A stretch of 64,000 nucleotides of DNA. It comes from Aplidium turbinatum (lineage: Eukaryota; Chordata; Ascidiacea; Aplousobranchia; Polyclinidae). Position numbers and translations under genes: made by a program. Each line of letters begins with the position of its first letter. Within the stretch, counting starts at the first letter, position 1. The stretch is taken from positions 14,849,501 to 14,913,500 of the forward strand of contig OU964932.1 of NCBI GenBank assembly GCA_918807975.1. The letters are read 5' to 3'. Below are positions 22,783 to 33,559 of this stretch, in pieces. Below the pieces are notes generated by a model. It was not told the origin of the DNA, ran no database searches, and worked only from the letters and a program-made list of their open reading frames with translations.

Positions 22783-23258
22783 TGATGTATGGCTGATTGG
22801 ACATTCCATCAATTAATGCTGGTGCACTGACAGTGTTTACTGCATTGCTTATTTAATCTGTTTTGTGTGTTTACTGTGTCTGTATGCATTTTTTTCTGAT
22901 CTTGAATGTTTGTGCATTGCATGATTTTGCATCCTACCCTGCTATACAGGACAGAATCCAATCATTATGATATTCTAAATATCAATTAGTATAAAATATT
23001 GTTCTGTACACACATACTATAGTGGCGCTAAATTCAGAGTTGTGAGCTAGAACGTGACTTTTTGAGTTAAAAGAGGCTAAATTGCACAAGAGTTACCATA
23101 CCGTTCAATAACATTAGGGCCATGTGGCATACCTAAATGTTCACGAAACTTTATAGCATTTTCACACACTGATTTTCTCACCCAGTCTAACAGTTTAGGC
23201 AATAGAAGAAATGCGTTGTTAGTAATTTTTAAAAATATGGGGCAGCTGATGCACCCTA

Positions 23259-23405
23259 CTACATATCAAATTGTCATTGTTAGTGAAGACAAGGTCTAGA
23301 ATGTTACCTTGACCATTTGGGTTCATTCGAGTTGGTTCGAGGACATGATTTACATAATGCCAGTAAATTTGTAAGCTCAGAAATGGTTGTTTAACATTGA
23401 GAAGC
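23259..23405 (-). mobile_element. 5' piece of the CR1-like LINE: end of endonuclease domain
   Basis: Minus strand reads YVNHVLEPTRMNPNGQGNIL then DLVFTNNDNLICS, the SDH-proximal end of an AP-endonuclease domain (xxVxEPTR ... NILDLVFTN). It joins in frame to the ORF at 13,663 once element A is removed. The start near 23,405 is the 5' truncation point against the T1 exon. Confidence 0.85.
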
Positions 23406-24062
23406 GAAGAGATGTTTATAAACTATGCGAGGCAAGACTGCAGAACACATGTATGCTTGAACTTCCAAAGCATCAGTAATAACAACAGAGGATAGAAGTT
23501 TGGGTGCAAATGTGAAGTCTTCAGAAATGGCAATATAATGAAACTGGATATTTGATTCTTTGAAAATAACGACATAACCACTTGGTAATACTTCATTCTG
23601 AATATTTGTCTTAAATGAAGCAAAATTTTTGATCACCTCTTGTTGGAACAGATTTTGATTTTGTTGTTCAATGACAGAATTTTCTTTTTTCAACCTGGCA
23701 GATGCAGATGATGCAGTTTTGCGAGGCACAGAACTTGCCTTTGTCAGATACTGGGGTAAAGCCAAAAAAACATGAGGAACTGCAACAGATTTTAATCGCT
23801 TTCTTTGCAATGTACTTGAACCCCGTACTTCCATTCGATCAATTCTTGTATCACAAGAATCCGTTACAAAGTCATTCTCATGAAAATGCAGGGAACATAC
23901 TCTGGATGACTCTGTGACAATCCAATCTTTCCTCGGAATTACTTTTATCCATTTTTGTTTTAGCTCATGTTCTTTAGGAAACCTATATAAAGCAATTTTC
24001 TCTTTACTGTCATTCGTTTTATAACCAGTTTTACAACCTGGTACACAACATTTATACACCAT
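23406..24062 (-). CDS. P/THAP9-like transposase of T1, THAP exon
   Basis: About 219 codons from ATG at 24,062. The N-terminal THAP zinc finger (C2CH) is plain: CCVPGC at residues 5-10, FPKEHELKQKWI, the conserved W in KDW, VCSLHF with the second Cys/His pair, and the AVP box (VAVPHVFLALP). THAP fingers bind the subterminal DNA of P elements. A Gln/Asn-rich, probably coiled segment (ENSVIEQQNQNLFQQE) follows, then VQAYMCSAVLPRIVYK, which aligns by eye with T2 residues around DVWVDRVKVSG. The start is supported by the same MV(Y/N)KCCVPGCK start in T2. The exon runs straight into the LINE at about 23,405. Confidence 0.88.
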
Positions 24063-25008
24063 CTTTCAGTTTACATTAAATACAGATAGAAACTTAACAC
24101 TGCAATTTAGCTGAAAGCAATATACATGGATCGATAATGGTACAAGCAGTGTAAATATTTTTAAGGTAGGCTGTCATGAAATATTTTTACTGGCTACCGG
24201 TAATTTTAGTAAAGTGACAGTTTCACTTTACTGGTGACTGCCACACAAAATTCTTGAAGTCTAGTTTAACCAGGCCTACTCCAGAAGCTGAACTGGCCTT
24301 TCCTGTCTGCTCATTCATAAAAACAAGTGATACCTACTGCCATGAATCAAACTTGTGATCAGGTCAGCACCTTCAGTGAAACTTGCCTAGCCACTTGATT
24401 ATCAACGTACCGTAGCTGGTGAGAATCAGCAACAATGTTGGTACTGGTAAGCCTAATAACCCCATAGTGTGAGCATGTACTGATGCAACCTGCCATCAAC
24501 TTAGCAGAGTAGCCTACGACTAGTACATGCAGGGCAGGCATAGGATTGTTGTAGTAGTAGGCTACGGTACCATACAAAAAGTTAATGGCATTTAATGCCG
24601 CATAAAAGACAAGGGGGAAAGTCCATTTGCATTGTCAGATTACAAAAATAGATGTTTCTATATAGTTATAAATAGCCTAAACTCAAGTTTTTAAAATTTT
24701 TGACTAGTTAGCAGGAAAGTTTATATCCTAACTTGCATATATTGCTTCTGCTGAACCCCTAGCCTAGCACACCATTTTAGTAGCCAGCCAATCTAAGCAA
24801 AGAAACACTACAAAGCTTTACATTTACTCCCTTTACTTAAATCATAACCAAGAAACAAAACTAATTCTGCAGTGACAATCTAATAAGCACAGAGTTATGA
24901 ATTGTCTGGTCAGCACACTGCAAACTTGCAAAGGAATTGTGGAAACACTTCAAAGTTCAAAAATACCGTCGGCCCGCTTATGACAAAATTGCTGAGTCAT
25001 TAAACGTG
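24063..25008. other. T1 5' non-coding region
   Basis: Between the THAP start codon and the terminal repeat, presumably promoter and transposase binding sites. No TATA box is claimed. The GC-rich ccgtcggcccgc motif near 24,967 is mirrored near 6,536. Confidence 0.5.
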
Positions 25009-25040
25009 AGTTAGCAATCCCGTAGTTGTAGATATCCCTG
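25009..25040 (-). repeat. T1 terminal inverted repeat, high-coordinate copy
   Basis: Perfect inverse of 6,484-6,515, followed by gtgtaggc at 25,041-25,048. Confidence 0.95.
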
Positions 25041-25048
25041 GTGTAGGC

Positions 25049-25742
25049 CTACAAGCAGGGCCGTTGAGAGGAAAATTTGGGCCTGGTACCAATGAGAATC
25101 TGACGTAGCCTATCTGGAATATCTCAGCAAAAATGGCTGAAAAACTGTTCAAAATGTGGTGCTTCCCAAAAATGCATCGTGTTTCATGGTTTGCAAGGAA
25201 AATAAATAAAAAAGTTTCGCAAATTTGCACCAAGTAAACCAAACCATATCTCAATTAAACAACACCAAAATCGGATAAGATCAAATTCTCGGTCACGTAA
25301 TAAGAAAGCAAACACCTCTCTAAAACTGGTAAAATTGTTGAAGCGGGCACCTAGCTAACAAAGACAAACCCAACCGAAGCAATTTAATGACAACGCAGAA
25401 ACAATTATTCAACCAACACATAATTGGGACACTTCGAATCATTCATCCGAGACCATCGATGCCTAGTTCAGGCAAGACAATTAAAGATCAATGAGATTCT
25501 CAAGCTCCAAATCAGACACTTCTAAATCTAGCACTAATAGCATAAGAAGAACACACTATGTCTAATGCATGTGAGGTGGTTTCTTCAAGTTCCCGGCCCC
25601 TAAGATCACTTTTTGATATTCCAAGTTTTGGTGAGGCTCCAACAATCTTACATAGTGCACTCACTGAACTGTTAAAACCAGACACTGTGTCACTGCCTAC
25701 AGTTATTTATTGGAGGGTTGAAAATATATAAATGAATAGAGC
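25049..25742. other. Spacer between the two P-like elements
   Basis: Contains a lone hAT-like end (CAGGGCCGTTGAGAGG) near 25,055 and a 58-codon plus-strand frame from ATG 25,558 to about 25,731 (MSNACEVV ... LFDIPSFGEAPTIL) that stops beside the T2 insertion. The small frame is not recognised; it could be the stub of an exon cut by T2, but support is weak. Confidence 0.35.
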
Positions 25743-26525
25743 CAAAGCCTTCTCTAACTTTACAAGCCAGGAGACGAAAAACTGAAAGCGCTGTGACGTC
25801 ACGAAAACAGGCTCACATTTGTGCGATGGCGCGTACCAAAGTCCAAAGTGCGGAATTTACCAACTTGATAAACACCGCAGTGCGTGTTTTGAAACAAAGA
25901 TACGGTAGTTTAGTATGCACGTTCAAAAACACGGAGTTAGTTGTATGAAAGGTAGGAAGCTTATTAAATTGTGTTCGCAGTAGCCTAGTTTTTGTTTAAA
26001 ATAAATTTATTTTGAACTACGACTACGATACAAGGGTAGAGGCAGTAAGAATTGCTAGGCTGGTATTTTAACTTCGCCAAAATCCTGAAGTTTGACTTAA
26101 GTTTTAAACATGCTATGGTTGCTTGTTGTTTCAGTGTTAATCAATTCCCAACAAAAACCTTTTTTAGTATTTGTGACCGTAGTAGGCTATAGTTATATGG
26201 CTAGGCTATGAAGATCAACTGATAAGTCCCCCCCTAGCCCATGAAATCCAACCAATTTGAGACTAGTGGTAAAGCCTCCAGGAGAAGGGAATAGCTCAGT
26301 TGAGCTCAACTGCAGGGAATAGATGTAGTTAGCAATTTCACTTCACTCCTATTTTGGGTTTTGCTAAGAGCATCAATTTTTTCTGAATTCTTCTTTAAGT
26401 AGTGAGCAAGTTGGATTGTTTGTCTTTTGTATAGCCTACCGAAACAAATCAATATTTTAATTGCAGTACGTATATAACTATATAATTATCGTCTATATTT
26501 CAGTTAATCAGAGCAATATTTAATA

Positions 26526-29500
26526 ATGGTGAATAAGTGTTGTGTTCCAGGCTGTAAATCCAATTACAACAGCAGTGTAGTCACTGAAGGGACTGTAAAA
26601 TCCTTTAGCTTTCCAAAGGAGAAAAACTTGAGAGAAAAATGGATGCGAAAAATTTCTAGAGAGGGTCTTGTTGTTACCAAAAATTCAGTGGTGTGTTTAA
26701 AGCACTTTCAAGACTCTGATGTCATTAAAGAGGATGTATTAAAGGGAATGAATGAGGAGCCTGACGTAAGAATACCACGTAAGCATTTTAAGCTTAAAAA
26801 TGATGCAGTGCCATGCATTTTCCCTAACCTCCCTTCATATCTATCCTATAACGCCAAAGAGAAAAGCAGGCCAAGCCCGTCAAAACGACGCAAAACATAT
26901 GAGGATTACCAAAATAGCTTGCAGGAAGAGTGGTTGAATCAAGATAAAATACACTCATTTGACTATTTTTGTAACAATGTCCTTGAAAAGTGTATCTTTC
27001 CGTCAATCAGCATTCACAAGCAGCCAGGTTATGTGATGATCTACCAAATATCTGTTCCGTCTGAACATTCTAGTTTGTGTCCAACAATTGAATCTTGTGT
27101 TTGTGTTTACAATTCACTAAAAATTGATGTTTGGGTGGATAGGGTAAAAGTCTCTGGTAAAGATTTGTCATGGTTGAATCTCGAAGATTCAACTTTACAA
27201 AACTGGAGCCAATTAGAGAACCTTATTTGTCGTATAAACAATAGTAATGCTGCAGAACGTGACTCCTTGGTTAAAGATAAAACATTGGTAGAATTTGCCA
27301 AGAAGATTATTAATCAAATACAGTGTGAGAGCAATAGGGACATGAGAGCATTTTTAGCTGAACAGCTTTGCTTGTCTATAGAAACTCCTACACAACGCCG
27401 CTATTCATCTAGCACAATTGTGGGTGCATATGCTTTAAAGTTAAAGTCAACGGCTGCGTACAAGTATGTTCGCGATACTCTTCTTATATTGCCAAGTATT
27501 CGCATGTTTAGGCAGCTTTCCAGTAACCTAAATAGTGACTCTGAATCGATGACTACTTACTTAAGCACCAAAGTTAGATACTTGGCAGAAAAGGAATTAG
27601 TAGTCAATTTACTGCTGGACGAAATCCATGTAAAACCCAGTTTAACATATAAAAATTCTATTCTAACCGGAGCTGATGATGATAGCAACTTAGCAACTAC
27701 AATACATTGCTTTATGATTTCCTCAATATTTTCTAATAACAAGGATGTTGTTTGTTTGGTACCAGCAAAGAAAATGGCTGCAGAGAAATTGCTTCAGCAC
27801 TTGAAATCAGTTTTACACAGTGTCTCAAATGCAGGATTTCAAATCATCAGCATCATTACAGATGGAAACAGGATAAATAAAAGGCTGTTTTGTTTGCTCG
27901 CAAATGTTAACAAACCAGCAAATTTACCGACATACATTTGTAATCCATTTGACTTGACTCGCAGGATACATCTGTTATTTGACTCAGTTCATCTACTGAA
28001 ATGCATTCGCAACAATTGGATCAACTTAAAGAATTACCGGCAAACCTTCTCCTTTCCAGAGATGTTGCCCTCAGGTGAACCAACTGAGACATTATTGCGT
28101 GCATCGTTTGCAGATTTAGAGCACCTGTACTTGCTAGAGAAACAGAATACTTTGAAGCGAGCTCCAATGCTATGCTAGAAGGCATTGCATCCACATTCCT
28201 TAGAAAGACAAAATGTAAAGCTAGCCCTTAAAATTTTTGCTCAAACGAATGTTGCTGCGCTCAATGTATGTAGTCCACTTCACAAAGAAGATCTTACAAA
28301 CTGGAAAGGCACAGCTGTGTTTATATCCATTGTTTGTAAGTGGTGGAATATTGTAAATGTCCATCACCCATACAAGGGAAGAAATACTAGAGATGCGGAT
28401 GCATTTCCAATGCAAACACCTGATGATGCACGTTTGGGCTATTTACTTTTGTTGGCTAACTGGTTGGACCTTTGGTCAGAGAAAAACAAAAAATCAGATG
28501 AAGGTTTTTTGTCTTCAGATACGTATGTTGCTTTTCGCCATACTTTGCAGGCTATAGTTGATCTGGTAAAGCATCTCTTGAGAGTTCACAAGTTTGATTA
28601 TATTTTAACTGGCAAATTTCAAACTGACAATCTTGAAAGTAGATTTGGACAGTATCGGCAAATGTCTGGTGGAAACCGTCTGGTTTCTATTCAAGAAGTC
28701 ATGGAAAATGAGAAAAAACTCAAGATTAAAAGCTTGTTACAGATATACCCCGGAGGTGGCGCAGTTTCTGTAAAGGAATATTTATTCGAATTTGCTGATG
28801 TTCCACAATTTGACCAAGAAGTTTGTGAAACAGAGAAGGCTTTCATTGAACTCTTTCCATGTGATGAAGTATGTTTTGATGATGATGAGCTGCCTGTCTT
28901 GTTGTATGTTGCTGGGTATGCTGCAAAGAAAGTATGTCGAAAAATAGACTGTTGTTATTGCCGTAAGCAGCTGGTTCATGAGAGGCAGTTAAATTGTGAA
29001 TTTCATGATGATGTACGTAAATATTTTGAGCAGCTTGACAGAGGTGGTTTAACTTTTCCATCCAGTGCATTGCTACATGTTTTTCAAGGTGCTTATGCTA
29101 TTTTTAACTTGTGCATTTCAACTGAATATGAAGGCAAGTTTTTGAAATTAAACAAACAAAAACGAGTGTTTCTTGAAATCAACAAAAAATTTTGGGATTG
29201 TACTGATGTATATTTTGATGTTGGTGAAAAATGTATGCATTGCAGCAAACTGCTTCGTGATGTATTGCTGCAGTGTGTGAGCGTGCTCAGTAATATATTT
29301 TTGAACAACTAGGGGAAGGTGGGGCAAGATGATCACCGTAAGGATAAAATCTTCATAATATTCAAAATTTAAAAGATATTTACAAACGTTTAGCATTACA
29401 AAAGTAGGTGTTCATCAGCTCATCTAATGGTAGCATGCTTTGCATTATAAGCCTACAGCATGAGAATCTATAACCGTTTGAAAAAATGTGGACAAGATGA

Positions 29501-31082
29501 TCAACTTGCCCCAGTACCGGGGCAAGATGATCACACATATGGGGCAAGATGATCATACATTTTATGCATTCTATTAGGTGGGGTTTATTATCAAAAATAG
29601 AAACAACTTGGTGTAGCCTCAGATTGAAGAGGCAAGCGACTGCCATTATGAAAAACAACGATTGGTATGCAATACGTGAACTGCAAAAGAATCTTTCAAA
29701 CGAACAGCAAAAAAACATTCAAACACACGGCACATTGCTCAACAGCAGGGCCATAGGTACTATAATAGGGTAAATCATGGGGTACAATTGAACAAACCCA
29801 ATTCTTTACTGTAGCATGCATAAATGTCAAAAAAAGACTAATTTTGGAATGTTAACCGTCTGATTTCATGATATTCCCTATACAAAAACATTGATTTTTA
29901 TTCTGCACCCCAAACATAAATATGCTTTCCTTATAGTTGGGCCCTGCTTGGAGAATCTTAGACAAAGTTTTTACAAATTAAGTGCAGACAGGTTGGCACT
30001 AAAATATAGTTGGTGTGATTTTCTCTCGTTTCCACTCCTGAAGTGTGGTGACGGCAATTTGTGAACAATATCACTTTTTGTGAATGATGCATCGATCATC
30101 ATCTTCATCACTTACAAAGAGAAGCTTTTTAAAATTTCCTGGTAGGCTAAGCACTGCATTTTTTTCAAAAATACTCCCTCGTATTCGCCATCTTCAAAAG
30201 AGTCGATTCTCGCGATATATGGAACTACTTTCGATTTTCTGGTACTATTTACTACAATGAAGTCTCCTTCTACAGTTTTTGTATCACTTAAGCGCAGTCA
30301 CTGGAGCTATCGGCAAAAGGAATTGGCATTGTATTGAAGTTCCAAAGAAGCATTCCCATGATCAGTTTTTCGTTAATATACCCGTAGGCTACCATAGCTT
30401 AATTCATTCAGAAAAAGTAATATGTTATGAAGTATGGTAGGCCTAAATCAAAAGATCTGCAAAAAAATTACAATGATTCATGAAGATGTCACTTTATGGA
30501 ATTTCACAAGGTTCACCTGGAACAGTGCAAGCAATTTTAACTTTAAATCCACTCATTTAAATTAGTTTCAAACTAGCAGAGTGATATTGTCCAAAATTAT
30601 TTCAAGTGGGGCAAGATGATCACCCTGATCACGTTGCCCCACGTGCAAGTGATCATCTTGCCCCATGCCAAACATTTTATTTTCAACTGCTCTCTGCTGA
30701 AACTTAAAAATACTAACGAGCTGTAAGAAGCAAGGCTAAATTACGAATTGACTCCCTACCTGATGCGCATACTTTCGCTTTTCTGACATTCTTCAAAAAC
30801 AACGTTATCACCTGCTTTTTGTGATTTTGCAATTTTACTTTTAGCTACCAAAATCACGTTTTTCAGCACAAGTCCTAAACGGCTAGTCTAAAATGGCTGA
30901 AAGTTACATATAAAATGGCGCTTTAGTAGAGCTGCCACTACTAGGCAGCATTGCGTGAAAGCTTCATTTTAAAAGAAAATAAATCGGGGTGATCATCTTA
31001 CCCCAGCTTGCCCTATACGAAGGCTAAGAATGACAATGTCAAATATTCTGCTGTTTTAAGTAAAAGTGTGGCTCAATATTAA
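26526..31082 (+). pseudogene. P/THAP9-like transposase of T2, single exon, one stop and one insertion
   Basis: ATG at 26,526. The THAP finger (KCCVPGC, WMRKI, VCLKHF, AVPCIF) is followed by the RNase H-like catalytic region with D in LLLDEIHV, D in ITDGNRINK and E in NLESRFGQYRQ, the three acids expected for P transposases. A C-terminal Cys-rich segment has CRKIDCCYCRKQ. An in-frame TAG at 28,176-28,178 separates 550 codons from a further 376; both halves are in the same frame with no intron signal. The frame then meets element Y at 29,312. If Y and one TA are removed, it reads on as NNYTKAKNDNVKYSAVLSK to TAA at 31,080-31,082, giving about 948 codons. Unlike T1, no introns are present in the homologous region. 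Confidence 0.88.
29312..31013. mobile_element. Element Y: TA-flanked non-autonomous transposon in the T2 coding end
   Basis: Left end GGGGAAGGTGGGGCAAGATG, right end inverse GGGCAAGCTGGGGTAAGATG, flanked by TA (29,310-29,311 and 31,014-31,015). The core ggggcaagatgatca or its inverse also recurs inside, at about 29,489, 29,518, 29,540, 30,605 and 30,645, like an array of transposase binding sites. No transposase frame was recognised. The insertion boundary is fixed by the T2 reading frame, which becomes continuous when it is removed. Confidence 0.85.
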
Positions 31083-33437
31083 TTTGGCATTCATTGTTTG
31101 TGCATTAACTGCATACTTGTAGTTTAAGTGCAATGCTGGAAAAATATTTTTCTTCCAAGTAGCAAAAATTTTATTGTTAAATTTTCGAAATTTTGTTTTG
31201 TGATTTCTGAAATTTGTTACTAGTTCCCAGTGATAAAATATAAAGCTTGTTTGCGATAATGCTTCCAATACTGATTTTACTAAATATAAGTCCTAACAAG
31301 CAAATTAAGGTAATTTTCATCAATTTTTACAAAAAACATATATTTTTAAAAACGTTTTCTTTAATTTTCGAGTAGCAATGCTACTACGCTACGTCTTCTT
31401 TTATCACTGTTTAAGTGTGTAGTATCATCATTACCATTTAAGAATTTTATTCTTCCACTCCTCTGTTTTGTTTCCAGATATTTCAAAATAATCACCTTTA
31501 AAATGACCTCATGTGTAATATACATGAGGTTATTTTACACATGAGGTCATTGTGTATAAGTGGAAAAAATGTTAGTATTGGCAGGTTGATTTGTTACAGA
31601 TTGGCGTGTTGAAGTAATACACACTCTTATTAAATATTCACCATCTGACTGTAGAAAATGAAGTTAAAACTGAACTGTCAAGTTTTGACCATATCTTGGT
31701 TGCTTTCACATTGCAAAATTCCTTTGAGATGGAGAAATCTGACCCCAGTATATTATACCATTTTTTCTATTCTAGAAAAATCACTAAACGACCAAACGTT
31801 ATCGTTATCTTTTTTTTTCTATTCCACTAAGCTCTCAGGTGGTTATTTTAAAAAGTCTGAAACAATGGAATTAAAAGTTTTCAGCAACGATTTGCTAACT
31901 GACCATAGTACTTGCAGATGACAAGTAGTTGATTTGGTGTGCCCAACTACTTGTTTTGTTGGTTAGGCGCAACACTTTTCAGTCACTCCTCAGCTCCGGC
32001 AAAATAACATTTAAGTATATAAATGGTAAACTTGTGTTATTTAGTAAATAATGCTGATACTCTGTGCAACGCTTATATTGCAGTACACATTATACTTGCT
32101 ATTTGATGGATTATCTTATTATAAATTCTCAAGGTAAAAAGTGAGACTCGCATGGTTAATCCAAAGCTGGATCTTTCATTGTGTTCTGTGTGTAACGTGA
32201 TAGTGTCATAATCTCTGGTGATGATGATGTGCTCTTTTAATTTTGTTATGGTTTTATGGTCATGTGTGTTTGGCGGGGCATTCTTGTCCACCCAGAAAAA
32301 ACCTCCAGTTTTATCTTGATTTAACGTTACTAGATGTTGAGTCTACAAAACTTATGTATTTTGTACTCTTTTTCTGTCTTTTCATTTTATTTGTTGGCTT
32401 TGTATGACATACAATATATAAACATCACTGATTTAATTAATTTACCATGTATATAATTAGTAAAATTTAACAAATGGATGAAGAGAATAAGATTATTAAT
32501 ATTAAACGGTACTGAACCACATGGAAGGTGTTCATGGATGGACGTTATGTTACTCTGTATTGTGTTTTTGTTTTGTTTATTGTGTTGCTATTATATTATC
32601 CACTTATTATTTATGTTGTTTTACGATAGTTATTACAAGTAATGCCTAGGGGGGTGGTTGACTTGATGACCTTCCGGTCCCTTCGCCACCTTCTTAGCCA
32701 TGATAGTGTGTTTGTCATTGTCGTGACCAAAAAAATAAACTTCTTGACTCTCATAAATAGCTATGTTGTAACATCGAATAAGAAATAAGTGCATCATGGT
32801 TGTAGTCACATTAGATTGTTATTGCCAAATTGGCATCTTGCAGAAACATAATCGTATTATTCTTAAAGTGAGTTTTAGTAACAAGTGAGAGAAAGCATCT
32901 CATTCTCATTGTATTTTTTTATTACCTTAATAAAATGTTAAATTTTTAGTGCCAGTACGAATTGTCTTGTACCTTTGTGTTTCGGATGTTTGTGTCAGCA
33001 ATAAACGTGGTTAGCCTATACAATTTTTGATTTTCCAGTTGATAGTGTTTGCAGATTTTATTAATTTTTTTTTTAATTTACTCCAATTATATGACTATAA
33101 CAAACCCGATATAAGTTGGTTCCAAGACTAACGTAAAAATATGTAGAAAACGGAAGTATTTTAAATAAGGCAATGTCAGTCTTCAGTGGGACTTGTAAGC
33201 TTGTATCAAGTCATTAGTGTAAAAACTCTGCATAGTTTATTCTGATTCAACGTAAAACGACTCTTTTACGTTAATTTAACGTTGAATCAACATACAAGAT
33301 TTTTTATTTGACAATAAACGTTGATTCAACACAACATTACGCTAGTGTTCCCACTGCGAGTGTCTTAGCCATAACGCATTGTGTTGTTCTCAATTACCGC
33401 ACAGTGGAAGTTGAGCCTGTTTTTCCGCCATCTTGGA
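31083..33437. other. T2 3' non-coding region
   Basis: About 2.4 kb with no recognised gene: AT-rich, one perfect hairpin at 31,502-31,551 and a block at about 33,240-33,345 rich in the motif acgttgaatcaac and its inverse, which is probably a small MITE. Confidence 0.5.
31502..31551. repeat. Perfect 17-bp hairpin in the T2 3' region
   Basis: Arms 31,502-31,518 and 31,535-31,551 (aatgacctcatgtgtaa and its exact inverse) around a 16-base loop that contains another copy of catgaggt. Confidence 0.85.
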
Positions 33438-33559
33438 TTTCGTTTCCTGGCCTGTAAAGTTATAGATGGCCTTGATAGAGCACTTATCAACGACCAAGTT
33501 TAATCAACATGAAGTATAAAGGTTGAGTTGAATATGAAAATTATAAAATTTAATCGCAT

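Larger units (their letters stand above)
13664..23258 (+). mobile_element. Element A: TAGGGTG-end DNA transposon with 8-bp TSD
   Basis: Starts TAGGGTGCACCAGGAGCCCC; the reverse complement of its right end is TAGGGTGCATCAGCTGCCCC. Flanked by the 8-bp duplication ctacatat (13,656-13,663 and 23,259-23,266) inside the LINE frame. It carries plus-strand transposase remnants (15,351-15,690 and 21,642-22,782) on either side of a nested relative, element B. Subtracting nested insertions (two MITEs and element B with its hAT) leaves about 2.4 kb. Superfamily not recognised with confidence: hAT and P elements also make 8-bp duplications, but their usual ends (CAGGG...) differ. Confidence 0.88.
11052..23405 (-). 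mobile_element. CR1-like LINE inserted in T1, split by element A
   Basis: A minus-strand LINE with a (ATT)n tail at 11,052-11,068, the CR1/L2-type short-repeat 3' end. Its ORF covers 11,429-13,663 and resumes at 23,259-23,405, where the end of the apurinic endonuclease domain is encoded. Removing element A (13,664-23,258) and one copy of ctacatat rejoins the frame exactly at NDNLICS|VEIGPP. The 5' end is truncated within the endonuclease, near 23,405, next to the T1 THAP exon. LINE sequence proper is about 2.75 kb. Confidence 0.9.
6484..25040 (-). mobile_element. P-element-like (THAP) transposon T1, complete ends, heavily nested
   Basis: The two ends carry a perfect 32-bp inverted repeat starting CAGGGATATCTACAACTACG (6,484-6,515 and the reverse complement at 25,009-25,040). 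The element is flanked by the identical 8-bp duplication gtgtaggc at 6,476-6,483 and 25,041-25,048. A GCGGGCCGACG motif recurs just inside both ends. 8-bp duplications and about 31-bp TIRs are the P-superfamily pattern. The coding strand is minus: a THAP exon at the high-coordinate end and five catalytic exons at the low end. About 12.4 kb of the 18.6 kb is one later LINE insertion with its own nested elements; a hAT MITE and an RTE fragment account for another 0.9 kb. Without them T1 would be about 5.3 kb. Confidence 0.93.
25743..33474 (+). mobile_element. P-element-like (THAP) transposon T2
   Basis: Imperfect TIRs of about 37 bp: left CAAAGCCTTCTCTAACTTTA, right (inverse) CAAGGCCATCTATAACTTTA, both continuing with CA(A/G)GCCAGGA(G/A)ACGAAA and sharing AACAGGCTCA further in. 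Flanked by atagagc (25,736-25,742 and 33,475-33,481), which becomes an 8-bp duplication with one mismatch if the tip is shifted by one base. Encodes one long THAP transposase frame and has a long 3' non-coding part. It carries a 1.7-kb TA-flanked insertion at 29,312-31,013. Confidence 0.85.
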
